Source: Alphaproteobacteria bacterium
GTDB lineage: Bacteria > Myxococcota_A > UBA796 > GCA-2862545
Assembly: GCA_020632875.1 (NCBI GenBank)
Contig: JACKET010000003.1
Location: 310,001-374,000 of the forward strand
Direction of reading: 5' to 3'
Length of the DNA: 64,000 bases
Position 1 is the first letter of the stretch, and each line of letters opens with the position of its first letter. Positions 17,797 through 27,082 of the stretch are shown here, piece by piece. The notes beneath the pieces were generated by a model. It saw only the letters and a list, made by a program, of their open reading frames with translations. It was not told the DNA's origin and did not search any database. The position numbers and the translations under genes were made by a program.

Positions 17797-19205
17797 CCGG
17801 GAGCCCGGAGCCCGGAGCCTGGCGTGCGTTCGGGTTCGGACGCTCCGGATCCCCGGGCGCCTCTGCATCACGCAGATGACGCAGATGGACGCGGATGACG
17901 CAGAAACCACGGGACCGGCGAGCCGCGTGGAGTCGAGTCCCCGGTGATCCTGTGGCGGTGGACGCTTCCGGGTCCGTTGTTGGGCCCGACACAGAGCCCG
18001 GCTGAATTTAGTAGTGCCCGTCAAGTTGGTGTACGAACAGGAGCCTGGCCCTGCTGCCGATCCGGTTGAGCGTGAAGCGCCGCGTGAACGGCGCTGTCTT
18101 CCTTGCGGCACCCCGTACGCGGCGCAACTGCCGGTCCGTTTCGCGCACAGCGGGCCACAGGGATCACAGCGCAACGCGGCGGCGGCGCTGGCTGGTGAGG
18201 GCGGCAAGCGGTCTGTTCTGGCTCACACCTGGTTGCCGCCGGCCACCGCCCGCAAGCGGGTGTCGTCCCGACGGAATCTCGACCATGGAACGTCTCGACG
18301 GGACCCAGGTACCCCCTGTGAACGCGGCTGAAACGCCGCGTTCCGGGGACACAGAGGTCGTGACCGTCAAAGGCGTTCTCCCGCCGAGGCGGGGTGGCCG
18401 GGTCCGATGGCACCTCTCCCCGATCCGCCGAAGCGGACTGCGTCGGTTCCCCGAGCGGCCCGAAAACCCTGTCCTGCTCTTGTGAATCCCGATTCGGTCC
18501 GCGGGGAGGACGGCGAGCAGGCAGACGCGGACGTGGGTGAGCATGGCGATGGTCCATGCGCCGGACATCAGTTCGAACGCCGGATTCGCGAGGTCGGCTT
18601 CCCGATTTCCGGTCGTTCCGAGGGAGATCGAGGTTCTTCCACCATGATGGCGGCATCCGACGCGACGTCCGCCTGTCCCGATCGTGCCAGAGCCTCCGCG
18701 AAACGCCGGCCAGCACGGGAGAATCGGGTGTCCCTCTGGGGTCAGACCCGAAATGGACAGGGGAGTGGCTGCGGCGTCTGGTCCCGACCGGGATGGGCGG
18801 GGAGCCACGCGGTGTGGACGCTGTCGACTCGACCATCCGTCCCTCACGACGCCCGGACGCTGGTGTGGACCGCGCTTCGCACGCGGATGACGCAGAGGGA
18901 TGCGCACGACACAGAAACGAGGCCGTCGTCCTCGTATCCCTGGGCCGCCGTCGAAAAGCCGCTGTGGCTCGCTGTGGTCGCTGTGCGAGACCCGGGGATC
19001 GGCGCCGCTGTCGCTTTGCGGGCACTCCGCGCACGAATCAGCGTCGGCGCCCGGGGCCCGAAGTGGCTCGCTTCGCCGGTCCCCTCCCCTCTGCGTCATC
19101 CGCGTCCATCTGCGTCATCTGCGTGATGCAGAGGCGCCCGGGGATCCGGCGCGTCCGAACCCGAACGCACGCCAGGCTCCGGGCTCCGGGCTCCGGGCTC
19201 CACCG
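17797..19205. repeat. 1.4-kb non-coding block bounded by inverted repeats
   Basis: No credible gene was seen. Left arm 17802-17915 reads GGAGCCCGGAGCCTGGCGTG and on to GCATCACGCAGATGACGCAG. The right arm 19083-19202 is its near-identical reverse complement, about 105 bp. An inner pair is weaker: CGCACAGCGGGCCACAGGG near 18138-18171 against its complement at 18960-18991. Heptamer tandem repeats (GGAGCCC / GGGCTCC) flank the outer ends. A partial copy of the GGATGACGCAGA motif lies near 18885. A related but shorter block is at 48528-48974. Confidence 0.75.
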
Positions 19206-19247
19206 CAGGGCTCCACCGCGCTAGGAGGCTCGTACACCGAGGGACCC

Positions 19248-19541
19248 ATGAACGAAGCCACCCGTACCGAAGTCGAAGCCGCCGTGTTCCGCCGCCTGAT
19301 CGCGCACCTGCAGGAGCACACCGAAGCGCAGAACATCGACCTCATGATCCTCGCGGACTTCTGCCGGAACTGCCTCGCCAAGTGGTACGACGCGGCCGCC
19401 GCGGAGCGCGGGGAGACCGTCGGGTACGAAGCGGCGCGCGAGGTCGTCTACGGCATGCCGTACGCCGAGTGGAAGGACCGCTTCCAGCTCCCCGCCACGC
19501 CCGAGCAGCTCGCGGCGTACGAGGCGCGCGGCAAGAAGTGA
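19248..19541 (+). CDS. DUF1244 family protein
   Basis: A 97-residue cytoplasmic protein that matches DUF1244 over its length: FRRLIAHLQEHTEAQNIDLM, DFCRNCLAKWY and EVVYGMPYAEWK are the family's hallmark stretches. Its structure class is a small helical dimer; no activity has been established as far as I know. ATG 19248 has GAGGG four bases upstream. It is a single gene between the repeat block and the pseudokinase gene. Confidence 0.9.
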   Translation: MNEATRTEVEAAVFRRLIAHLQEHTEAQNIDLMILADFCRNCLAKWYDAAAAERGETVGYEAAREVVYGMPYAEWKDRFQLPATPEQLAAYEARGKK

Positions 19542-19656
19542 AAGATCCGCGGGGCGCCGCGCGTTGGAGGGTGGCCCACCGGGGACGCGCCCGTCCGCAG
19601 GGCCCGGAGCCCCCCGTGCAGCCATTCTGGGTTAGAACTGCATCCGAGGATCGAGC

Positions 19657-22386
19657 TTGAGCGACTTCCACTACGTCCGCACGACCGGGCCCGATGGCGG
19701 GGTGGATGCCGCCGAGGGTTCGGCCATCGGGCTGGACCTCGAGGCGGTGCTGGACTCTGGATTGCCCCCGTTCAACGTGGCGATCCAGATCATCTCGGCC
19801 GTCGCTGAGATCCTCGCCATCGCCGAGGAAGACCACGTCGTGCACGGCGATCTCGACCTCGGAGACGTGTTCGTCGACGACACCGGGGCCGTGTCCGTCG
19901 AGGGTTTCGGGCAGCGCGAGACCCTGGCGCCCGAGCGCGAGCCCGTGGGTCCGGCCACGGATCGCTACGGCCTCGGGATGGTCGCCTACGCGCTGTTCTC
20001 GCCCCGCGATCTGCCCGAGCTGCCCGAGGGCGACGAAGCCCACGAGAACGCCGCGATCGACGCGATCCTCGCGCTGAACTTCGAGGGCCTGCCCGAAGAG
20101 GTCATCAGCGACCTGCAGTGGTACCTCGCCCGCCTGCTGGCCCACGACCCGAGCGACCGCCCCACGGCCCTCGAGGCGTGGCGCTCGTTCGGCGGCATGG
20201 TCGAGCTCGTCGAGGGGCCCGACTTCGTGCAGTGGTGCAACGCCGCGCTCGATGGCGGTGGCGAGCGCCGCGACGAGGATGCCGCGTCCCGGCCGATGAG
20301 CCGCGGTCCGCTGTCGGGCCTCGACGACACCACGGTCACCGGGGGTCCGCTGCCCGCCGGCGCCGTGAACTTCGAGGGCGTCGAAGACCAGGGCCGCTCG
20401 ACCGCCCACTGGACGCGCCAGGGCATGAAGCAGGCCCTCCAGCGGGTGATGAACTCGGACTACATGGCGGATCCCGACACCGACTGGATGCCGGGAACCC
20501 CCATCCCTCCGATGGATCGCCACACGGGCCCCGGCACCGCGCAGAAGTGGGAGGGGCCCGCGCCCGTCCCCAAGCGCAAGCCCGGCGAAGGCACGCGCCG
20601 TCGCACCAAGCCGGCCGAAGACCCGATCTCCCGCCCGCTCCCGTCCGACTTCGATCTGGTGGATCCCCCCGAGAAGCCCGAAGACGACGAGCGCACCGAG
20701 GTCGGCGAGATGGTGGTGCCGACCAACAAGCCCCCCACGCCGAAGCCGCGGCCCGCACGCAAGTACGCGCCCCCGAAGGATTCGCCGACGGTCCCCTCGC
20801 CCGGCATGGTCCACACGCCGCCGCCGGCCCCCGTGGCGCCGACGCGCCCGCAGCGCCGTCCCCAGGGCCCCGCACCCGACCCCGACACGATCCCGCCGCA
20901 GCTGGTCAAGCGTCCGCCCTCCCCGACGAAGCCCCCGATCGAGTCCGAGCCCACGCCGGCTCCGGTCGTCGGCGGCGACATGGGGTCGATCTCGCCGGCC
21001 GCCGAGTCCGCTCCGGTCGCGATGCAGGCCCAGCCACCGGTCGTCCAGCAGCAGGCCCCGATGGCCCGCCCCGACCAGCCCATCCCCGAGTACGTGCCGC
21101 GGGGTCCCGATCCGTTCGCCGACGTCGAAGAGGAATCGGGCTCGAACGCCATCCTGATCGGCGGCATCGCCATGGTGCTGGTGGTGTCGATCGTGTTCTG
21201 CGTCGGCGTCGGTGGCGTCGGCGGCCTGGCCGCCATCATGGGCATGCCGACCGCGAGCACGCCGCAGCCCGCGCCGCGCACCCGCATCGTGAAGGCCGAG
21301 CCCGAGCCCGGCAACGTCGCGGTGGCGACCGAGCCGTCGCCCGACCCCTCGCCGCGCATGCCGACGCTCCCCGGCCGCCCCACGTCGCGCCCCTCCCCCT
21401 CACCGGTCTCCGCGCCGGTGCCGAGCAGCCCGCGGCCCTCCCCGTCGCCTGCGCCCCAGCCGAGCCCGTCGCCCGTGGGCTCCCCGAGCCTCCCGAGCCT
21501 GCCGGGCCCGTCCGCACAGCCCTCGAGCGTCCGCCCCTCGAGCGTGCGTCCGTCGAGCGTCCGCCCGTCGTCGCCGGTGCCGTCTCCGATGCCCTTCCCT
21601 TCACCGGTGCCGTCCCCGATGCCCTCGCCGATGCCGTTCCCGGCGCCGAGCGGCCCGTCCAGCACGTCGTATCCGCCGCCGTCGCTCCCTCCGCTCCCGA
21701 TCGACAACGGCGACTCGATCCTCCCCTACCTGGTGCCCGAGCCCGGCCCGCGCCCCGACGGCTCCGGGCCCTCGATGCTCCAGAACAACATGCGGGCGCA
21801 CCTCACCACGGCCACGGCCGCGCGCAACGCCGTCATCGCGGGCGACGCGGCCGGCGCGAAGGCCGCGGCCCAGGGCCTCGAGTTCATCAACCCGCCCGAC
21901 GCGCTCCCCCCCGACTGGCTGCCCTACGTCGTCGACCTGAAGATGGAGGCGTGGCTGATGGAGAACAGCCCCGACATCGCGGCGGCCGGCTTCAAGGTGG
22001 CCCAGATCGGCCAGGCGTGCGCGACGTGCCACGAGGGCGTCCGCGCCGGCCCCACCGTCACGCCCACCGCCGTGCCGGCCCGCCTGTTCGACGAGCAGGA
22101 GGTCATGAAGCGGCACGCCTGGGCGGTCGACTGGATGTGGGTCGGGCTGCTCGCGAACGACCAGGCCGCATGGAGCAAGGGCGCGAACGAGCTCGCCGAA
22201 GCCCCGTTCCCATCGGTGATCCTGCAGGACTTCCCCGACCAGCGCTTCATGGATCTCGAAGACAAGCTCCACGACCTCGCCGTCGAGGGCCAGGCCGCGA
22301 CGAACCCCGACAAGCGCGCCCTGGTCTTCGGCAAGATGCTGTCGACCTGCGCGCGCTGCCACGCGGTCTACCGCCAGAACAAGTAG
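19657..22386 (+). CDS. Pseudokinase - membrane helix - diheme cytochrome c fusion
   Basis: A 909-residue protein starting at TTG 19657, with GAGGA six bases upstream. Residues about 30-185 resemble a kinase C-lobe: VVHGDLDLGDVFVDDTG stands for HRDLKPEN (Asp65 kept, Lys to Asp67, Asn to Asp70), VEGFG replaces DFG (Asp to Gly83), and ATDRYGLGMVAYALF follows. The glycine loop and VAIK lysine are absent, so it should be inactive. A Pro-rich linker leads to a single membrane helix (498-528), then a Pro/Ser-rich spacer, then a domain with two heme sites: CATCH (788-792) and CARCHAVYR (898-902), arranged like two cytochrome c'-type halves. The heme domain would be periplasmic and the pseudokinase cytoplasmic. 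Confidence 0.88.
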   Translation: MSDFHYVRTTGPDGGVDAAEGSAIGLDLEAVLDSGLPPFNVAIQIISAVAEILAIAEEDHVVHGDLDLGDVFVDDTGAVSVEGFGQRETLAPEREPVGPATDRYGLGMVAYALFSPRDLPELPEGDEAHENAAIDAILALNFEGLPEEVISDLQWYLARLLAHDPSDRPTALEAWRSFGGMVELVEGPDFVQWCNAALDGGGERRDEDAASRPMSRGPLSGLDDTTVTGGPLPAGAVNFEGVEDQGRSTAHWTRQGMKQALQRVMNSDYMADPDTDWMPGTPIPPMDRHTGPGTAQKWEGPAPVPKRKPGEGTRRRTKPAEDPISRPLPSDFDLVDPPEKPEDDERTEVGEMVVPTNKPPTPKPRPARKYAPPKDSPTVPSPGMVHTPPPAPVAPTRPQRRPQGPAPDPDTIPPQLVKRPPSPTKPPIESEPTPAPVVGGDMGSISPAAESAPVAMQAQPPVVQQQAPMARPDQPIPEYVPRGPDPFADVEEESGSNAILIGGIAMVLVVSIVFCVGVGGVGGLAAIMGMPTASTPQPAPRTRIVKAEPEPGNVAVATEPSPDPSPRMPTLPGRPTSRPSPSPVSAPVPSSPRPSPSPAPQPSPSPVGSPSLPSLPGPSAQPSSVRPSSVRPSSVRPSSPVPSPMPFPSPVPSPMPSPMPFPAPSGPSSTSYPPPSLPPLPIDNGDSILPYLVPEPGPRPDGSGPSMLQNNMRAHLTTATAARNAVIAGDAAGAKAAAQGLEFINPPDALPPDWLPYVVDLKMEAWLMENSPDIAAAGFKVAQIGQACATCHEGVRAGPTVTPTAVPARLFDEQEVMKRHAWAVDWMWVGLLANDQAAWSKGANELAEAPFPSVILQDFPDQRFMDLEDKLHDLAVEGQAATNPDKRALVFGKMLSTCARCHAVYRQNK

Positions 22387-22426
22387 GCTTCCGCACCAGG
22401 GCGTTATCTGGCCTCCGGAGGTGCCT

Positions 22427-23770
22427 GTGTCGGATCCGCTGGTCGCGAGCTTCATGGAGGCGCTGCGGGCCCGGAACCCCGGCGAGGTCGAGTTCCACCA
22501 GGCCGTCGAAGAGCTCGTCGCGTCGACCGCGGGCTGGCTGCGCGACCATCCGGCCGCGGTGAAGGCGAGGATCCTCGAGCGCCTCACCGAGCCCGAGCGC
22601 ACCGTCGTGTTCCGCGTCGTGTGGGAGGACGACCGGGGCGAGGTGCACGTCAACCGCGGGTACCGCGTGCAGTTCAACAGCGCGATCGGGCCGTACAAGG
22701 GCGGGCTGCGGTTTCATCCGAGCGTGAACCTGTCGATCCTGAAGTTCCTCGGTTTCGAGCAGATCTTCAAGAACGCGCTGACCGGCCTGCCCATGGGCGG
22801 CGGCAAGGGCGGGTCGGACTTCGACCCCAAGGGCCGCAGCGACGCCGAGGTGATGCGGTTCTGCCAGAGCTTCATGACCGAGCTGTCGCGTCACATCGGG
22901 CCCGACACCGACGTGCCCGCGGGCGACATCGGCGTGGGCGCGCGCGAGATCGGCTTCCTGTTCGGCCAGTACAAGCGGCTCGCGAACGCGTGGACGGGGA
23001 CCCTCACGGGCAAGGGCTTCGCGTACGGCGGCTCGCGGATCCGCCCGGAGGCCACGGGCTACGGCGCGGTGTACTTCACGCGCGAGATGCTCGGGCGGGC
23101 GGGGCGCGAGATCGCCGGGCTCACGGCCGCGGTGAGCGGCGCGGGCAACGTCGCGCAGTACACCGTCGAGAAGCTGCTCGAGCTCGGCGCGAAGGTCGTC
23201 ACGCTGTCGGACTCGGGGGGCTTCGTGCACGACCCCGACGGGATCGACGCGGCGAAGCTCGCGTGGGTGATGGAGCTGAAGAACGTCCGGCGCCGCCGGA
23301 TCTCCGAGTACGTCGAGGCGTTCCCGAACGCGACGTGGCACCCGGGCGAGCGGCCGTGGCGCGTGCCGGTCGACCTCGCGTTCCCGTGTGCGACGCAGAA
23401 CGAGGTCGACGGCGACGACGCCCGGGCGCTCGTGGCGAACGGCGTCCTCGCGCTGACCGAGGGCGCGAACATGCCGTGCACCCTCGAGGCCGTCGGGGTC
23501 CTCCAGGCGGCGGGCGTACTGTTCGCGCCGGCGAAGGCCGCGAACGCCGGCGGGGTCGCCGTGTCGGGCCTCGAGATGAGCCAGAACAGCATCCGGCTGC
23601 GGTGGACGCGCGAGGAGGTCGACGCGCGCCTGGCGTCCATCATGCACGGCATCCACGCGCAGTGCGTCGAGCACGGGGCCACCGCAGACGGCGTCGACTA
23701 CGTGAAGGGCGCGAACACCGCCGGGATGGCGCGGGTCGTCGAAGCGATGCTCGCGTACGGCGTGTGCTGA
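22427..23770 (+). CDS. gdhA: Glutamate dehydrogenase
   Basis: A 447-residue enzyme of the hexameric 50-kDa class, which interconverts glutamate and 2-oxoglutarate plus ammonia, normally with NADP. Seen are GPYKGGLRFHPSVNLSILKF, the substrate lysine stretch LPMGGGKGGSDFDPKG, DVPAGDIGVGAREIGFLFGQ, the nucleotide fold in AAVSGAGNVAQYTVEKL and LTEGANMPCT. GTG 22427 is preferred to GTG 22421 because GGAGG ends five bases before it. The 3' end overlaps the lipoprotein gene by seven bases. Confidence 0.95.
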   Translation: MSDPLVASFMEALRARNPGEVEFHQAVEELVASTAGWLRDHPAAVKARILERLTEPERTVVFRVVWEDDRGEVHVNRGYRVQFNSAIGPYKGGLRFHPSVNLSILKFLGFEQIFKNALTGLPMGGGKGGSDFDPKGRSDAEVMRFCQSFMTELSRHIGPDTDVPAGDIGVGAREIGFLFGQYKRLANAWTGTLTGKGFAYGGSRIRPEATGYGAVYFTREMLGRAGREIAGLTAAVSGAGNVAQYTVEKLLELGAKVVTLSDSGGFVHDPDGIDAAKLAWVMELKNVRRRRISEYVEAFPNATWHPGERPWRVPVDLAFPCATQNEVDGDDARALVANGVLALTEGANMPCTLEAVGVLQAAGVLFAPAKAANAGGVAVSGLEMSQNSIRLRWTREEVDARLASIMHGIHAQCVEHGATADGVDYVKGANTAGMARVVEAMLAYGVC

Positions 23771-25350
23771 TCCGCGTCCTGCCGCTGCTGGCCCTCGCGT
23801 GCCGGCCCGACCCGACGCTGCCGGGGTATTCCGGCGCGCCGCTGTGGGACGCGCCCGACCTCGCGCTCGCCGTCGACCTCGGGCACGTGCCGGCACAGGT
23901 GCCGCTCGCCGGCGGCCCGCTGACGTTCGAGCGGGCCGTGGGGATCGGGCTCGACGCCGTGGTCGGCGGGGGCAACACGCACGGCGTCGCGCTCGGTGTG
24001 CTCGACCTCGACGGCGACGGCGCGCCCGAGATCCTGGTGGCGAACGGCCGCTCCAACAACGACGGCACGCTGCACGCCTCGACCCTCTGGCACAACCGCG
24101 GCGACGGCACGTTCGAGGATGCGACCGCCTCGAGCGGGCTCGCCGCCATCCTCGACGGGTCCGACCTGTACTCCGTGGCCGCGGGGGACTTCGACGACGA
24201 CGGCGACCCCGACCTCTACCTGGCCCGCCAGCCCACGAACGTGCTGCTCGAGAACCTCGGCGGGCTCGTGTTCGCCGAGGTGACCGATGCCCGGGGAGCC
24301 GCCGCGACGCCGTCGGACCCGGCTGCCGTCCGCGATGGGCGCAGCAAGCTCGTGACCATGGGCGACTTCGACCGGGATGGCCGGCTCGACCTCGTCAGCG
24401 CGACCTCGACGCAGCCTTCGCCGGGCGCCACGGTGCTCCGCAACGCAGGCGACGCGTTCGAGGACGTGACGGACGACGCGAACATCCGCATCGACAACAC
24501 CGGGCACCCCTGCGCGATGATGTTCACGGACTACGACAACGACGGGTGGTCCGACCTCTGGGTGTGGAACGACCGCGGCGGGCACACGCTCCTCCACCAC
24601 ACGGGCGAGCGCTGGCAGCCGCTCGGCAACGGCGCCGACCGCACGACCGTCGGGAACCCCATGGGCATCGACGCCGCCGACATCGATCACGACGGCGACC
24701 TCGACTACTACGTGTCGAACATCGGCACCCACCCGCTCCTCGTGAACGACGGCAACGGCCGGTTCGAGCAGCAGTCCGAGTCCTGGGGCACCGTCGGGGA
24801 CTTCGGGTGGGGCCTGGGCTTCGAGGACTTCGACCGCGACGGCTGGGCCGACCTGTTCGTCACCCAGGAGGACGAGCGCCCGTGGCTCGCCTACCGCAAC
24901 ACGGGCGAAGCGTCGTTCGAGCGGAGCGAGTGGGGCCACGCGGCGATCCTGTCCGGGGGCGCGGCCCACAACGTGCCCGCGGCCTTCGCGGACCTCGATG
25001 GCGACGGGCGGATCGACGTGGTCGGCGCGAACACCGACGGCGCGGCGCTCACGGTGCTCATGAACCGAACCGAGCCCGCGGGGCACTGGCTCGACGTGGT
25101 CGTGCGCGCGGCTCCCGAGACGGGTCAGTACGGCGGCGTCGGCGCGCGGGTCGCGGTGGTCACGGGCGACCTCGTGCAGTTCCGCGACATCACGGGCGGC
25201 GCGAGCCGGGCGTCCCAGAGCGAGCTCTCCGCGCGCTTCGGCCTCGGCGACTGGGACGGCGCCGATCAGGTCGTCGTCCTGTGGCCCGACGGCCGGCAGA
25301 TCGTGCGCACGGGCGTGCCCGGGGACCGGAGGCTGGTGCTGCCCGAGTGA
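23764..25350 (+). CDS. FG-GAP/VCBS beta-propeller lipoprotein with ASPIC/UnbV domain
   Basis: A 528-residue lipoprotein. GTG 23764 gives a short signal with lipobox LLALAC (Cys13). Seven DxDxDG loops (DLDGDGAPE, DFDDDGDPD, DFDRDGRLD, DYDNDGWSD, DIDHDGDLD, DFDRDGWAD, DLDGDGRID) indicate an integrin-like seven-blade propeller with calcium sites. The last 90 residues (GHWLDVVVRA to VVLWPDGRQ) match the ASPIC/UnbV domain that often ends such proteins. It should be exposed on the cell envelope; the ligand is unknown. It overlaps the gdhA end, though the two products have no obvious functional link. Confidence 0.88.
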   Translation: MLIRVLPLLALACRPDPTLPGYSGAPLWDAPDLALAVDLGHVPAQVPLAGGPLTFERAVGIGLDAVVGGGNTHGVALGVLDLDGDGAPEILVANGRSNNDGTLHASTLWHNRGDGTFEDATASSGLAAILDGSDLYSVAAGDFDDDGDPDLYLARQPTNVLLENLGGLVFAEVTDARGAAATPSDPAAVRDGRSKLVTMGDFDRDGRLDLVSATSTQPSPGATVLRNAGDAFEDVTDDANIRIDNTGHPCAMMFTDYDNDGWSDLWVWNDRGGHTLLHHTGERWQPLGNGADRTTVGNPMGIDAADIDHDGDLDYYVSNIGTHPLLVNDGNGRFEQQSESWGTVGDFGWGLGFEDFDRDGWADLFVTQEDERPWLAYRNTGEASFERSEWGHAAILSGGAAHNVPAAFADLDGDGRIDVVGANTDGAALTVLMNRTEPAGHWLDVVVRAAPETGQYGGVGARVAVVTGDLVQFRDITGGASRASQSELSARFGLGDWDGADQVVVLWPDGRQIVRTGVPGDRRLVLPE

Positions 25351-25420
25351 AATCTCTTGAGGTTCACCCGCAGCATGCGCTACGCTTCTACTGTCCTCAT
25401 CTGTTGTTGGAGTGTGCTCT

Positions 25421-25618
25421 ATGTCCGGCAAATCCACGCGTCCGCCCGCGAAGCTCCCCCCGAAGAAGGCCCCGCCGCCCAAGAAGGCGCCCGCACCGAA
25501 GCCGGGTGGCAAGCAGTTCGGCACCAGCTCGTCGGATCAAGAGAACCACGTGCACGTCCCGCCCGAGCTCATGCCCGACATCTACGGCAACGAGTTCATG
25601 AAGACGATGCTCGCCTGA
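25421..25618 (+). CDS. Small Pro/Lys-rich protein
   Basis: A 65-residue protein. The first 30 residues are basic and Pro-rich (KLPPKKAPPPKKAPAPKPGG); the rest is acidic and looks ordered (HVHVPPELMPDIYGNEFMKT). ATG 25421 has GGAG eight bases upstream, and a strong terminator 28 bases after its stop makes it a free-standing transcription unit. No family was recognised; the basic tail could bind nucleic acid. Confidence 0.7.
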   Translation: MSGKSTRPPAKLPPKKAPPPKKAPAPKPGGKQFGTSSSDQENHVHVPPELMPDIYGNEFMKTMLA

Positions 25619-25645
25619 TCCGGGCGTAGCTCGACTCTCCCTGTG

Positions 25646-25673
25646 AAAGCCGCCGGTCATCGGCGGCTTTTCT
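25646..25673 (+). terminator. Intrinsic terminator
   Basis: Stem AAAGCCGCCG (25646-25655), loop GTCAT, stem CGGCGGCTTT (25661-25670) followed by TCTC. The ten-pair stem with T-rich end closes the small-protein transcript. Confidence 0.88.
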
Positions 25674-25795
25674 CGTTGGATCGCCGAAGATTCGACGACT
25701 GCCGGGAATCTGCGGAACCGCTTCGAGCCTCCACGGTCAAGAGCACGTGAACGAGCGGCGGCACGCGGAGACGGCCGCCCACACGGGAGGTTCGT

Positions 25796-27031
25796 ATGAC
25801 CGCAGGGGGTCGTGCGCAGGCAGTGCTGCGCGTCGGAATCGCGAAGTCGGGGACGCTCGCCATGGAGCGGCGGCTGCCCCTCGACCGCAGTGTGACCATC
25901 GGGGGCTCGCGCACCGACAGCATCGTCGTCGCGGGCCTGTCGGAGTCGCGGACCGTGTTCGTGAAGGGGCCGCACGGCCTCTCGCTCGCCCCGGAGGTGC
26001 GCCGCCGCGCGAAGGTCCGCCGCGGCGACCCCGAAGCGACGCTCACCCTCGGAGACCGCGGCCGCATCGACCTCGGTGAGGTCACGGTGCTCTACCAGCT
26101 CGTCCTGGCACCCCCGATGGCCGCACGGGCTCCGCTGTCCGCGGCCGACTTCCGGCCCCGCTGGATCGAGGACGACGACCCCGTGTTCCTGCAGTCGCTC
26201 GCGACCTGGTCCGCGCTCGGGCTGCTGCTCGGCATCTACGTGGCGACGGCCCCCGCGCCGCAGAACACCGGTATCGACCTGCTCGCCGACCGCCTCGCGA
26301 CGCTGCCCACGCCCGTGTACGTCGACCTGCCCCCTCCGACTCCCGAGCCCGAGGTCGAGCGCCCCACCGTCGCGACCGTGACGAAGCCCGAGCGCCAGAT
26401 CGACCGGGTCGCCGAGCCCGAGGTCGCGCCCCGCACCGCAGAGCGCCGGGCCACCGACATCGCCGCGGCCCGCCGGGGCATCGAGGAGCGGCTCCAGCGT
26501 TCCGGGCTCATCGCCACGTCCGGCGACACGTCCTGGGCCATCGACGCCCAAGACGCCGTGGCCATCGACAGCCTCGAGGCCCGCTCGCACTGGGACGGCG
26601 ACGACGACGCGCCGCGCGTCGCGCAGGCGGGACTGCCGATGGGTGCCGGCAGGGACATCGAGATCGAGGAGGTCGGCGGTGGAGAAGCGGGCCTCCGCAA
26701 CATCCCCATCGTCTCGCAGCCGCCGACCTTCGGCACGGGCGACGAGGAGCCGTCCGACCCCGTCGTCGTGGGGCGCGAGCTGAAGCGCTACGCCTCGCAG
26801 ATCCGCTACTGCTTCGAGAAGGAGCTGAAGCGCGACCCGAGCCTGTCCGGGCGGGTCGAGCTCGGCGGGCGCCTCGAGTCCGGGCGGTTCGTGTCGGTCT
26901 GGACCGAGGACGAGACCGTGGGCAGCGCGGCGCTGGAGGCCTGCATGCACGAGCGGGTGCGCGCGTGGGCGCTCCCGAAGGGCTCGAGCGGCAGCGTGTA
27001 CTGGGCCTACGTCTTCTCCGCGAAGGAATAG
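25796..27031 (+). CDS. Membrane protein with AgmX/PglI C-terminal domain
   Basis: A 411-residue protein. Residues 1-110 form a small beta-rich cytoplasmic domain (FHA-like in looks but not certain), residues 130-151 a membrane helix (SLATWSALGLLLGIYVA), then a TonB-like Pro/Glu-rich spacer (VDLPPPTPEPEVERP). The C-terminal 95 residues (ELKRYASQIRYCFEKELKRD to VRAWALPKG) match the AgmX/PglI C-terminal domain, which resembles the TonB box-binding fold. Such proteins take part in gliding or envelope energy transfer in myxobacteria. ATG 25796 has GGAGG five bases upstream. Confidence 0.82.
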   Translation: MTAGGRAQAVLRVGIAKSGTLAMERRLPLDRSVTIGGSRTDSIVVAGLSESRTVFVKGPHGLSLAPEVRRRAKVRRGDPEATLTLGDRGRIDLGEVTVLYQLVLAPPMAARAPLSAADFRPRWIEDDDPVFLQSLATWSALGLLLGIYVATAPAPQNTGIDLLADRLATLPTPVYVDLPPPTPEPEVERPTVATVTKPERQIDRVAEPEVAPRTAERRATDIAAARRGIEERLQRSGLIATSGDTSWAIDAQDAVAIDSLEARSHWDGDDDAPRVAQAGLPMGAGRDIEIEEVGGGEAGLRNIPIVSQPPTFGTGDEEPSDPVVVGRELKRYASQIRYCFEKELKRDPSLSGRVELGGRLESGRFVSVWTEDETVGSAALEACMHERVRAWALPKGSSGSVYWAYVFSAKE

Positions 27032-27082
27032 CGGCGCACGCGCAGCGGTTCCGGTCGTGCCAGAATGCGCGCCGGAGGCCCG

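Noticed and set aside
18000..18045. A possible insertion-sequence end near TAGTGCCCGTCAAGTTGG
   Set aside because: No transposase remnant or matching second end could be seen.
18021..19099. Several 200-340-codon frames in the inverted-repeat block
   Set aside because: They are Arg/Pro/Ser-rich, lack ribosome sites, overlap one another on both strands and show no domain; the block is repeats.
19657..20250. An active Ser/Thr kinase
   Set aside because: The glycine loop, VAIK lysine, catalytic-loop Lys/Asn and the DFG aspartate are missing or replaced.
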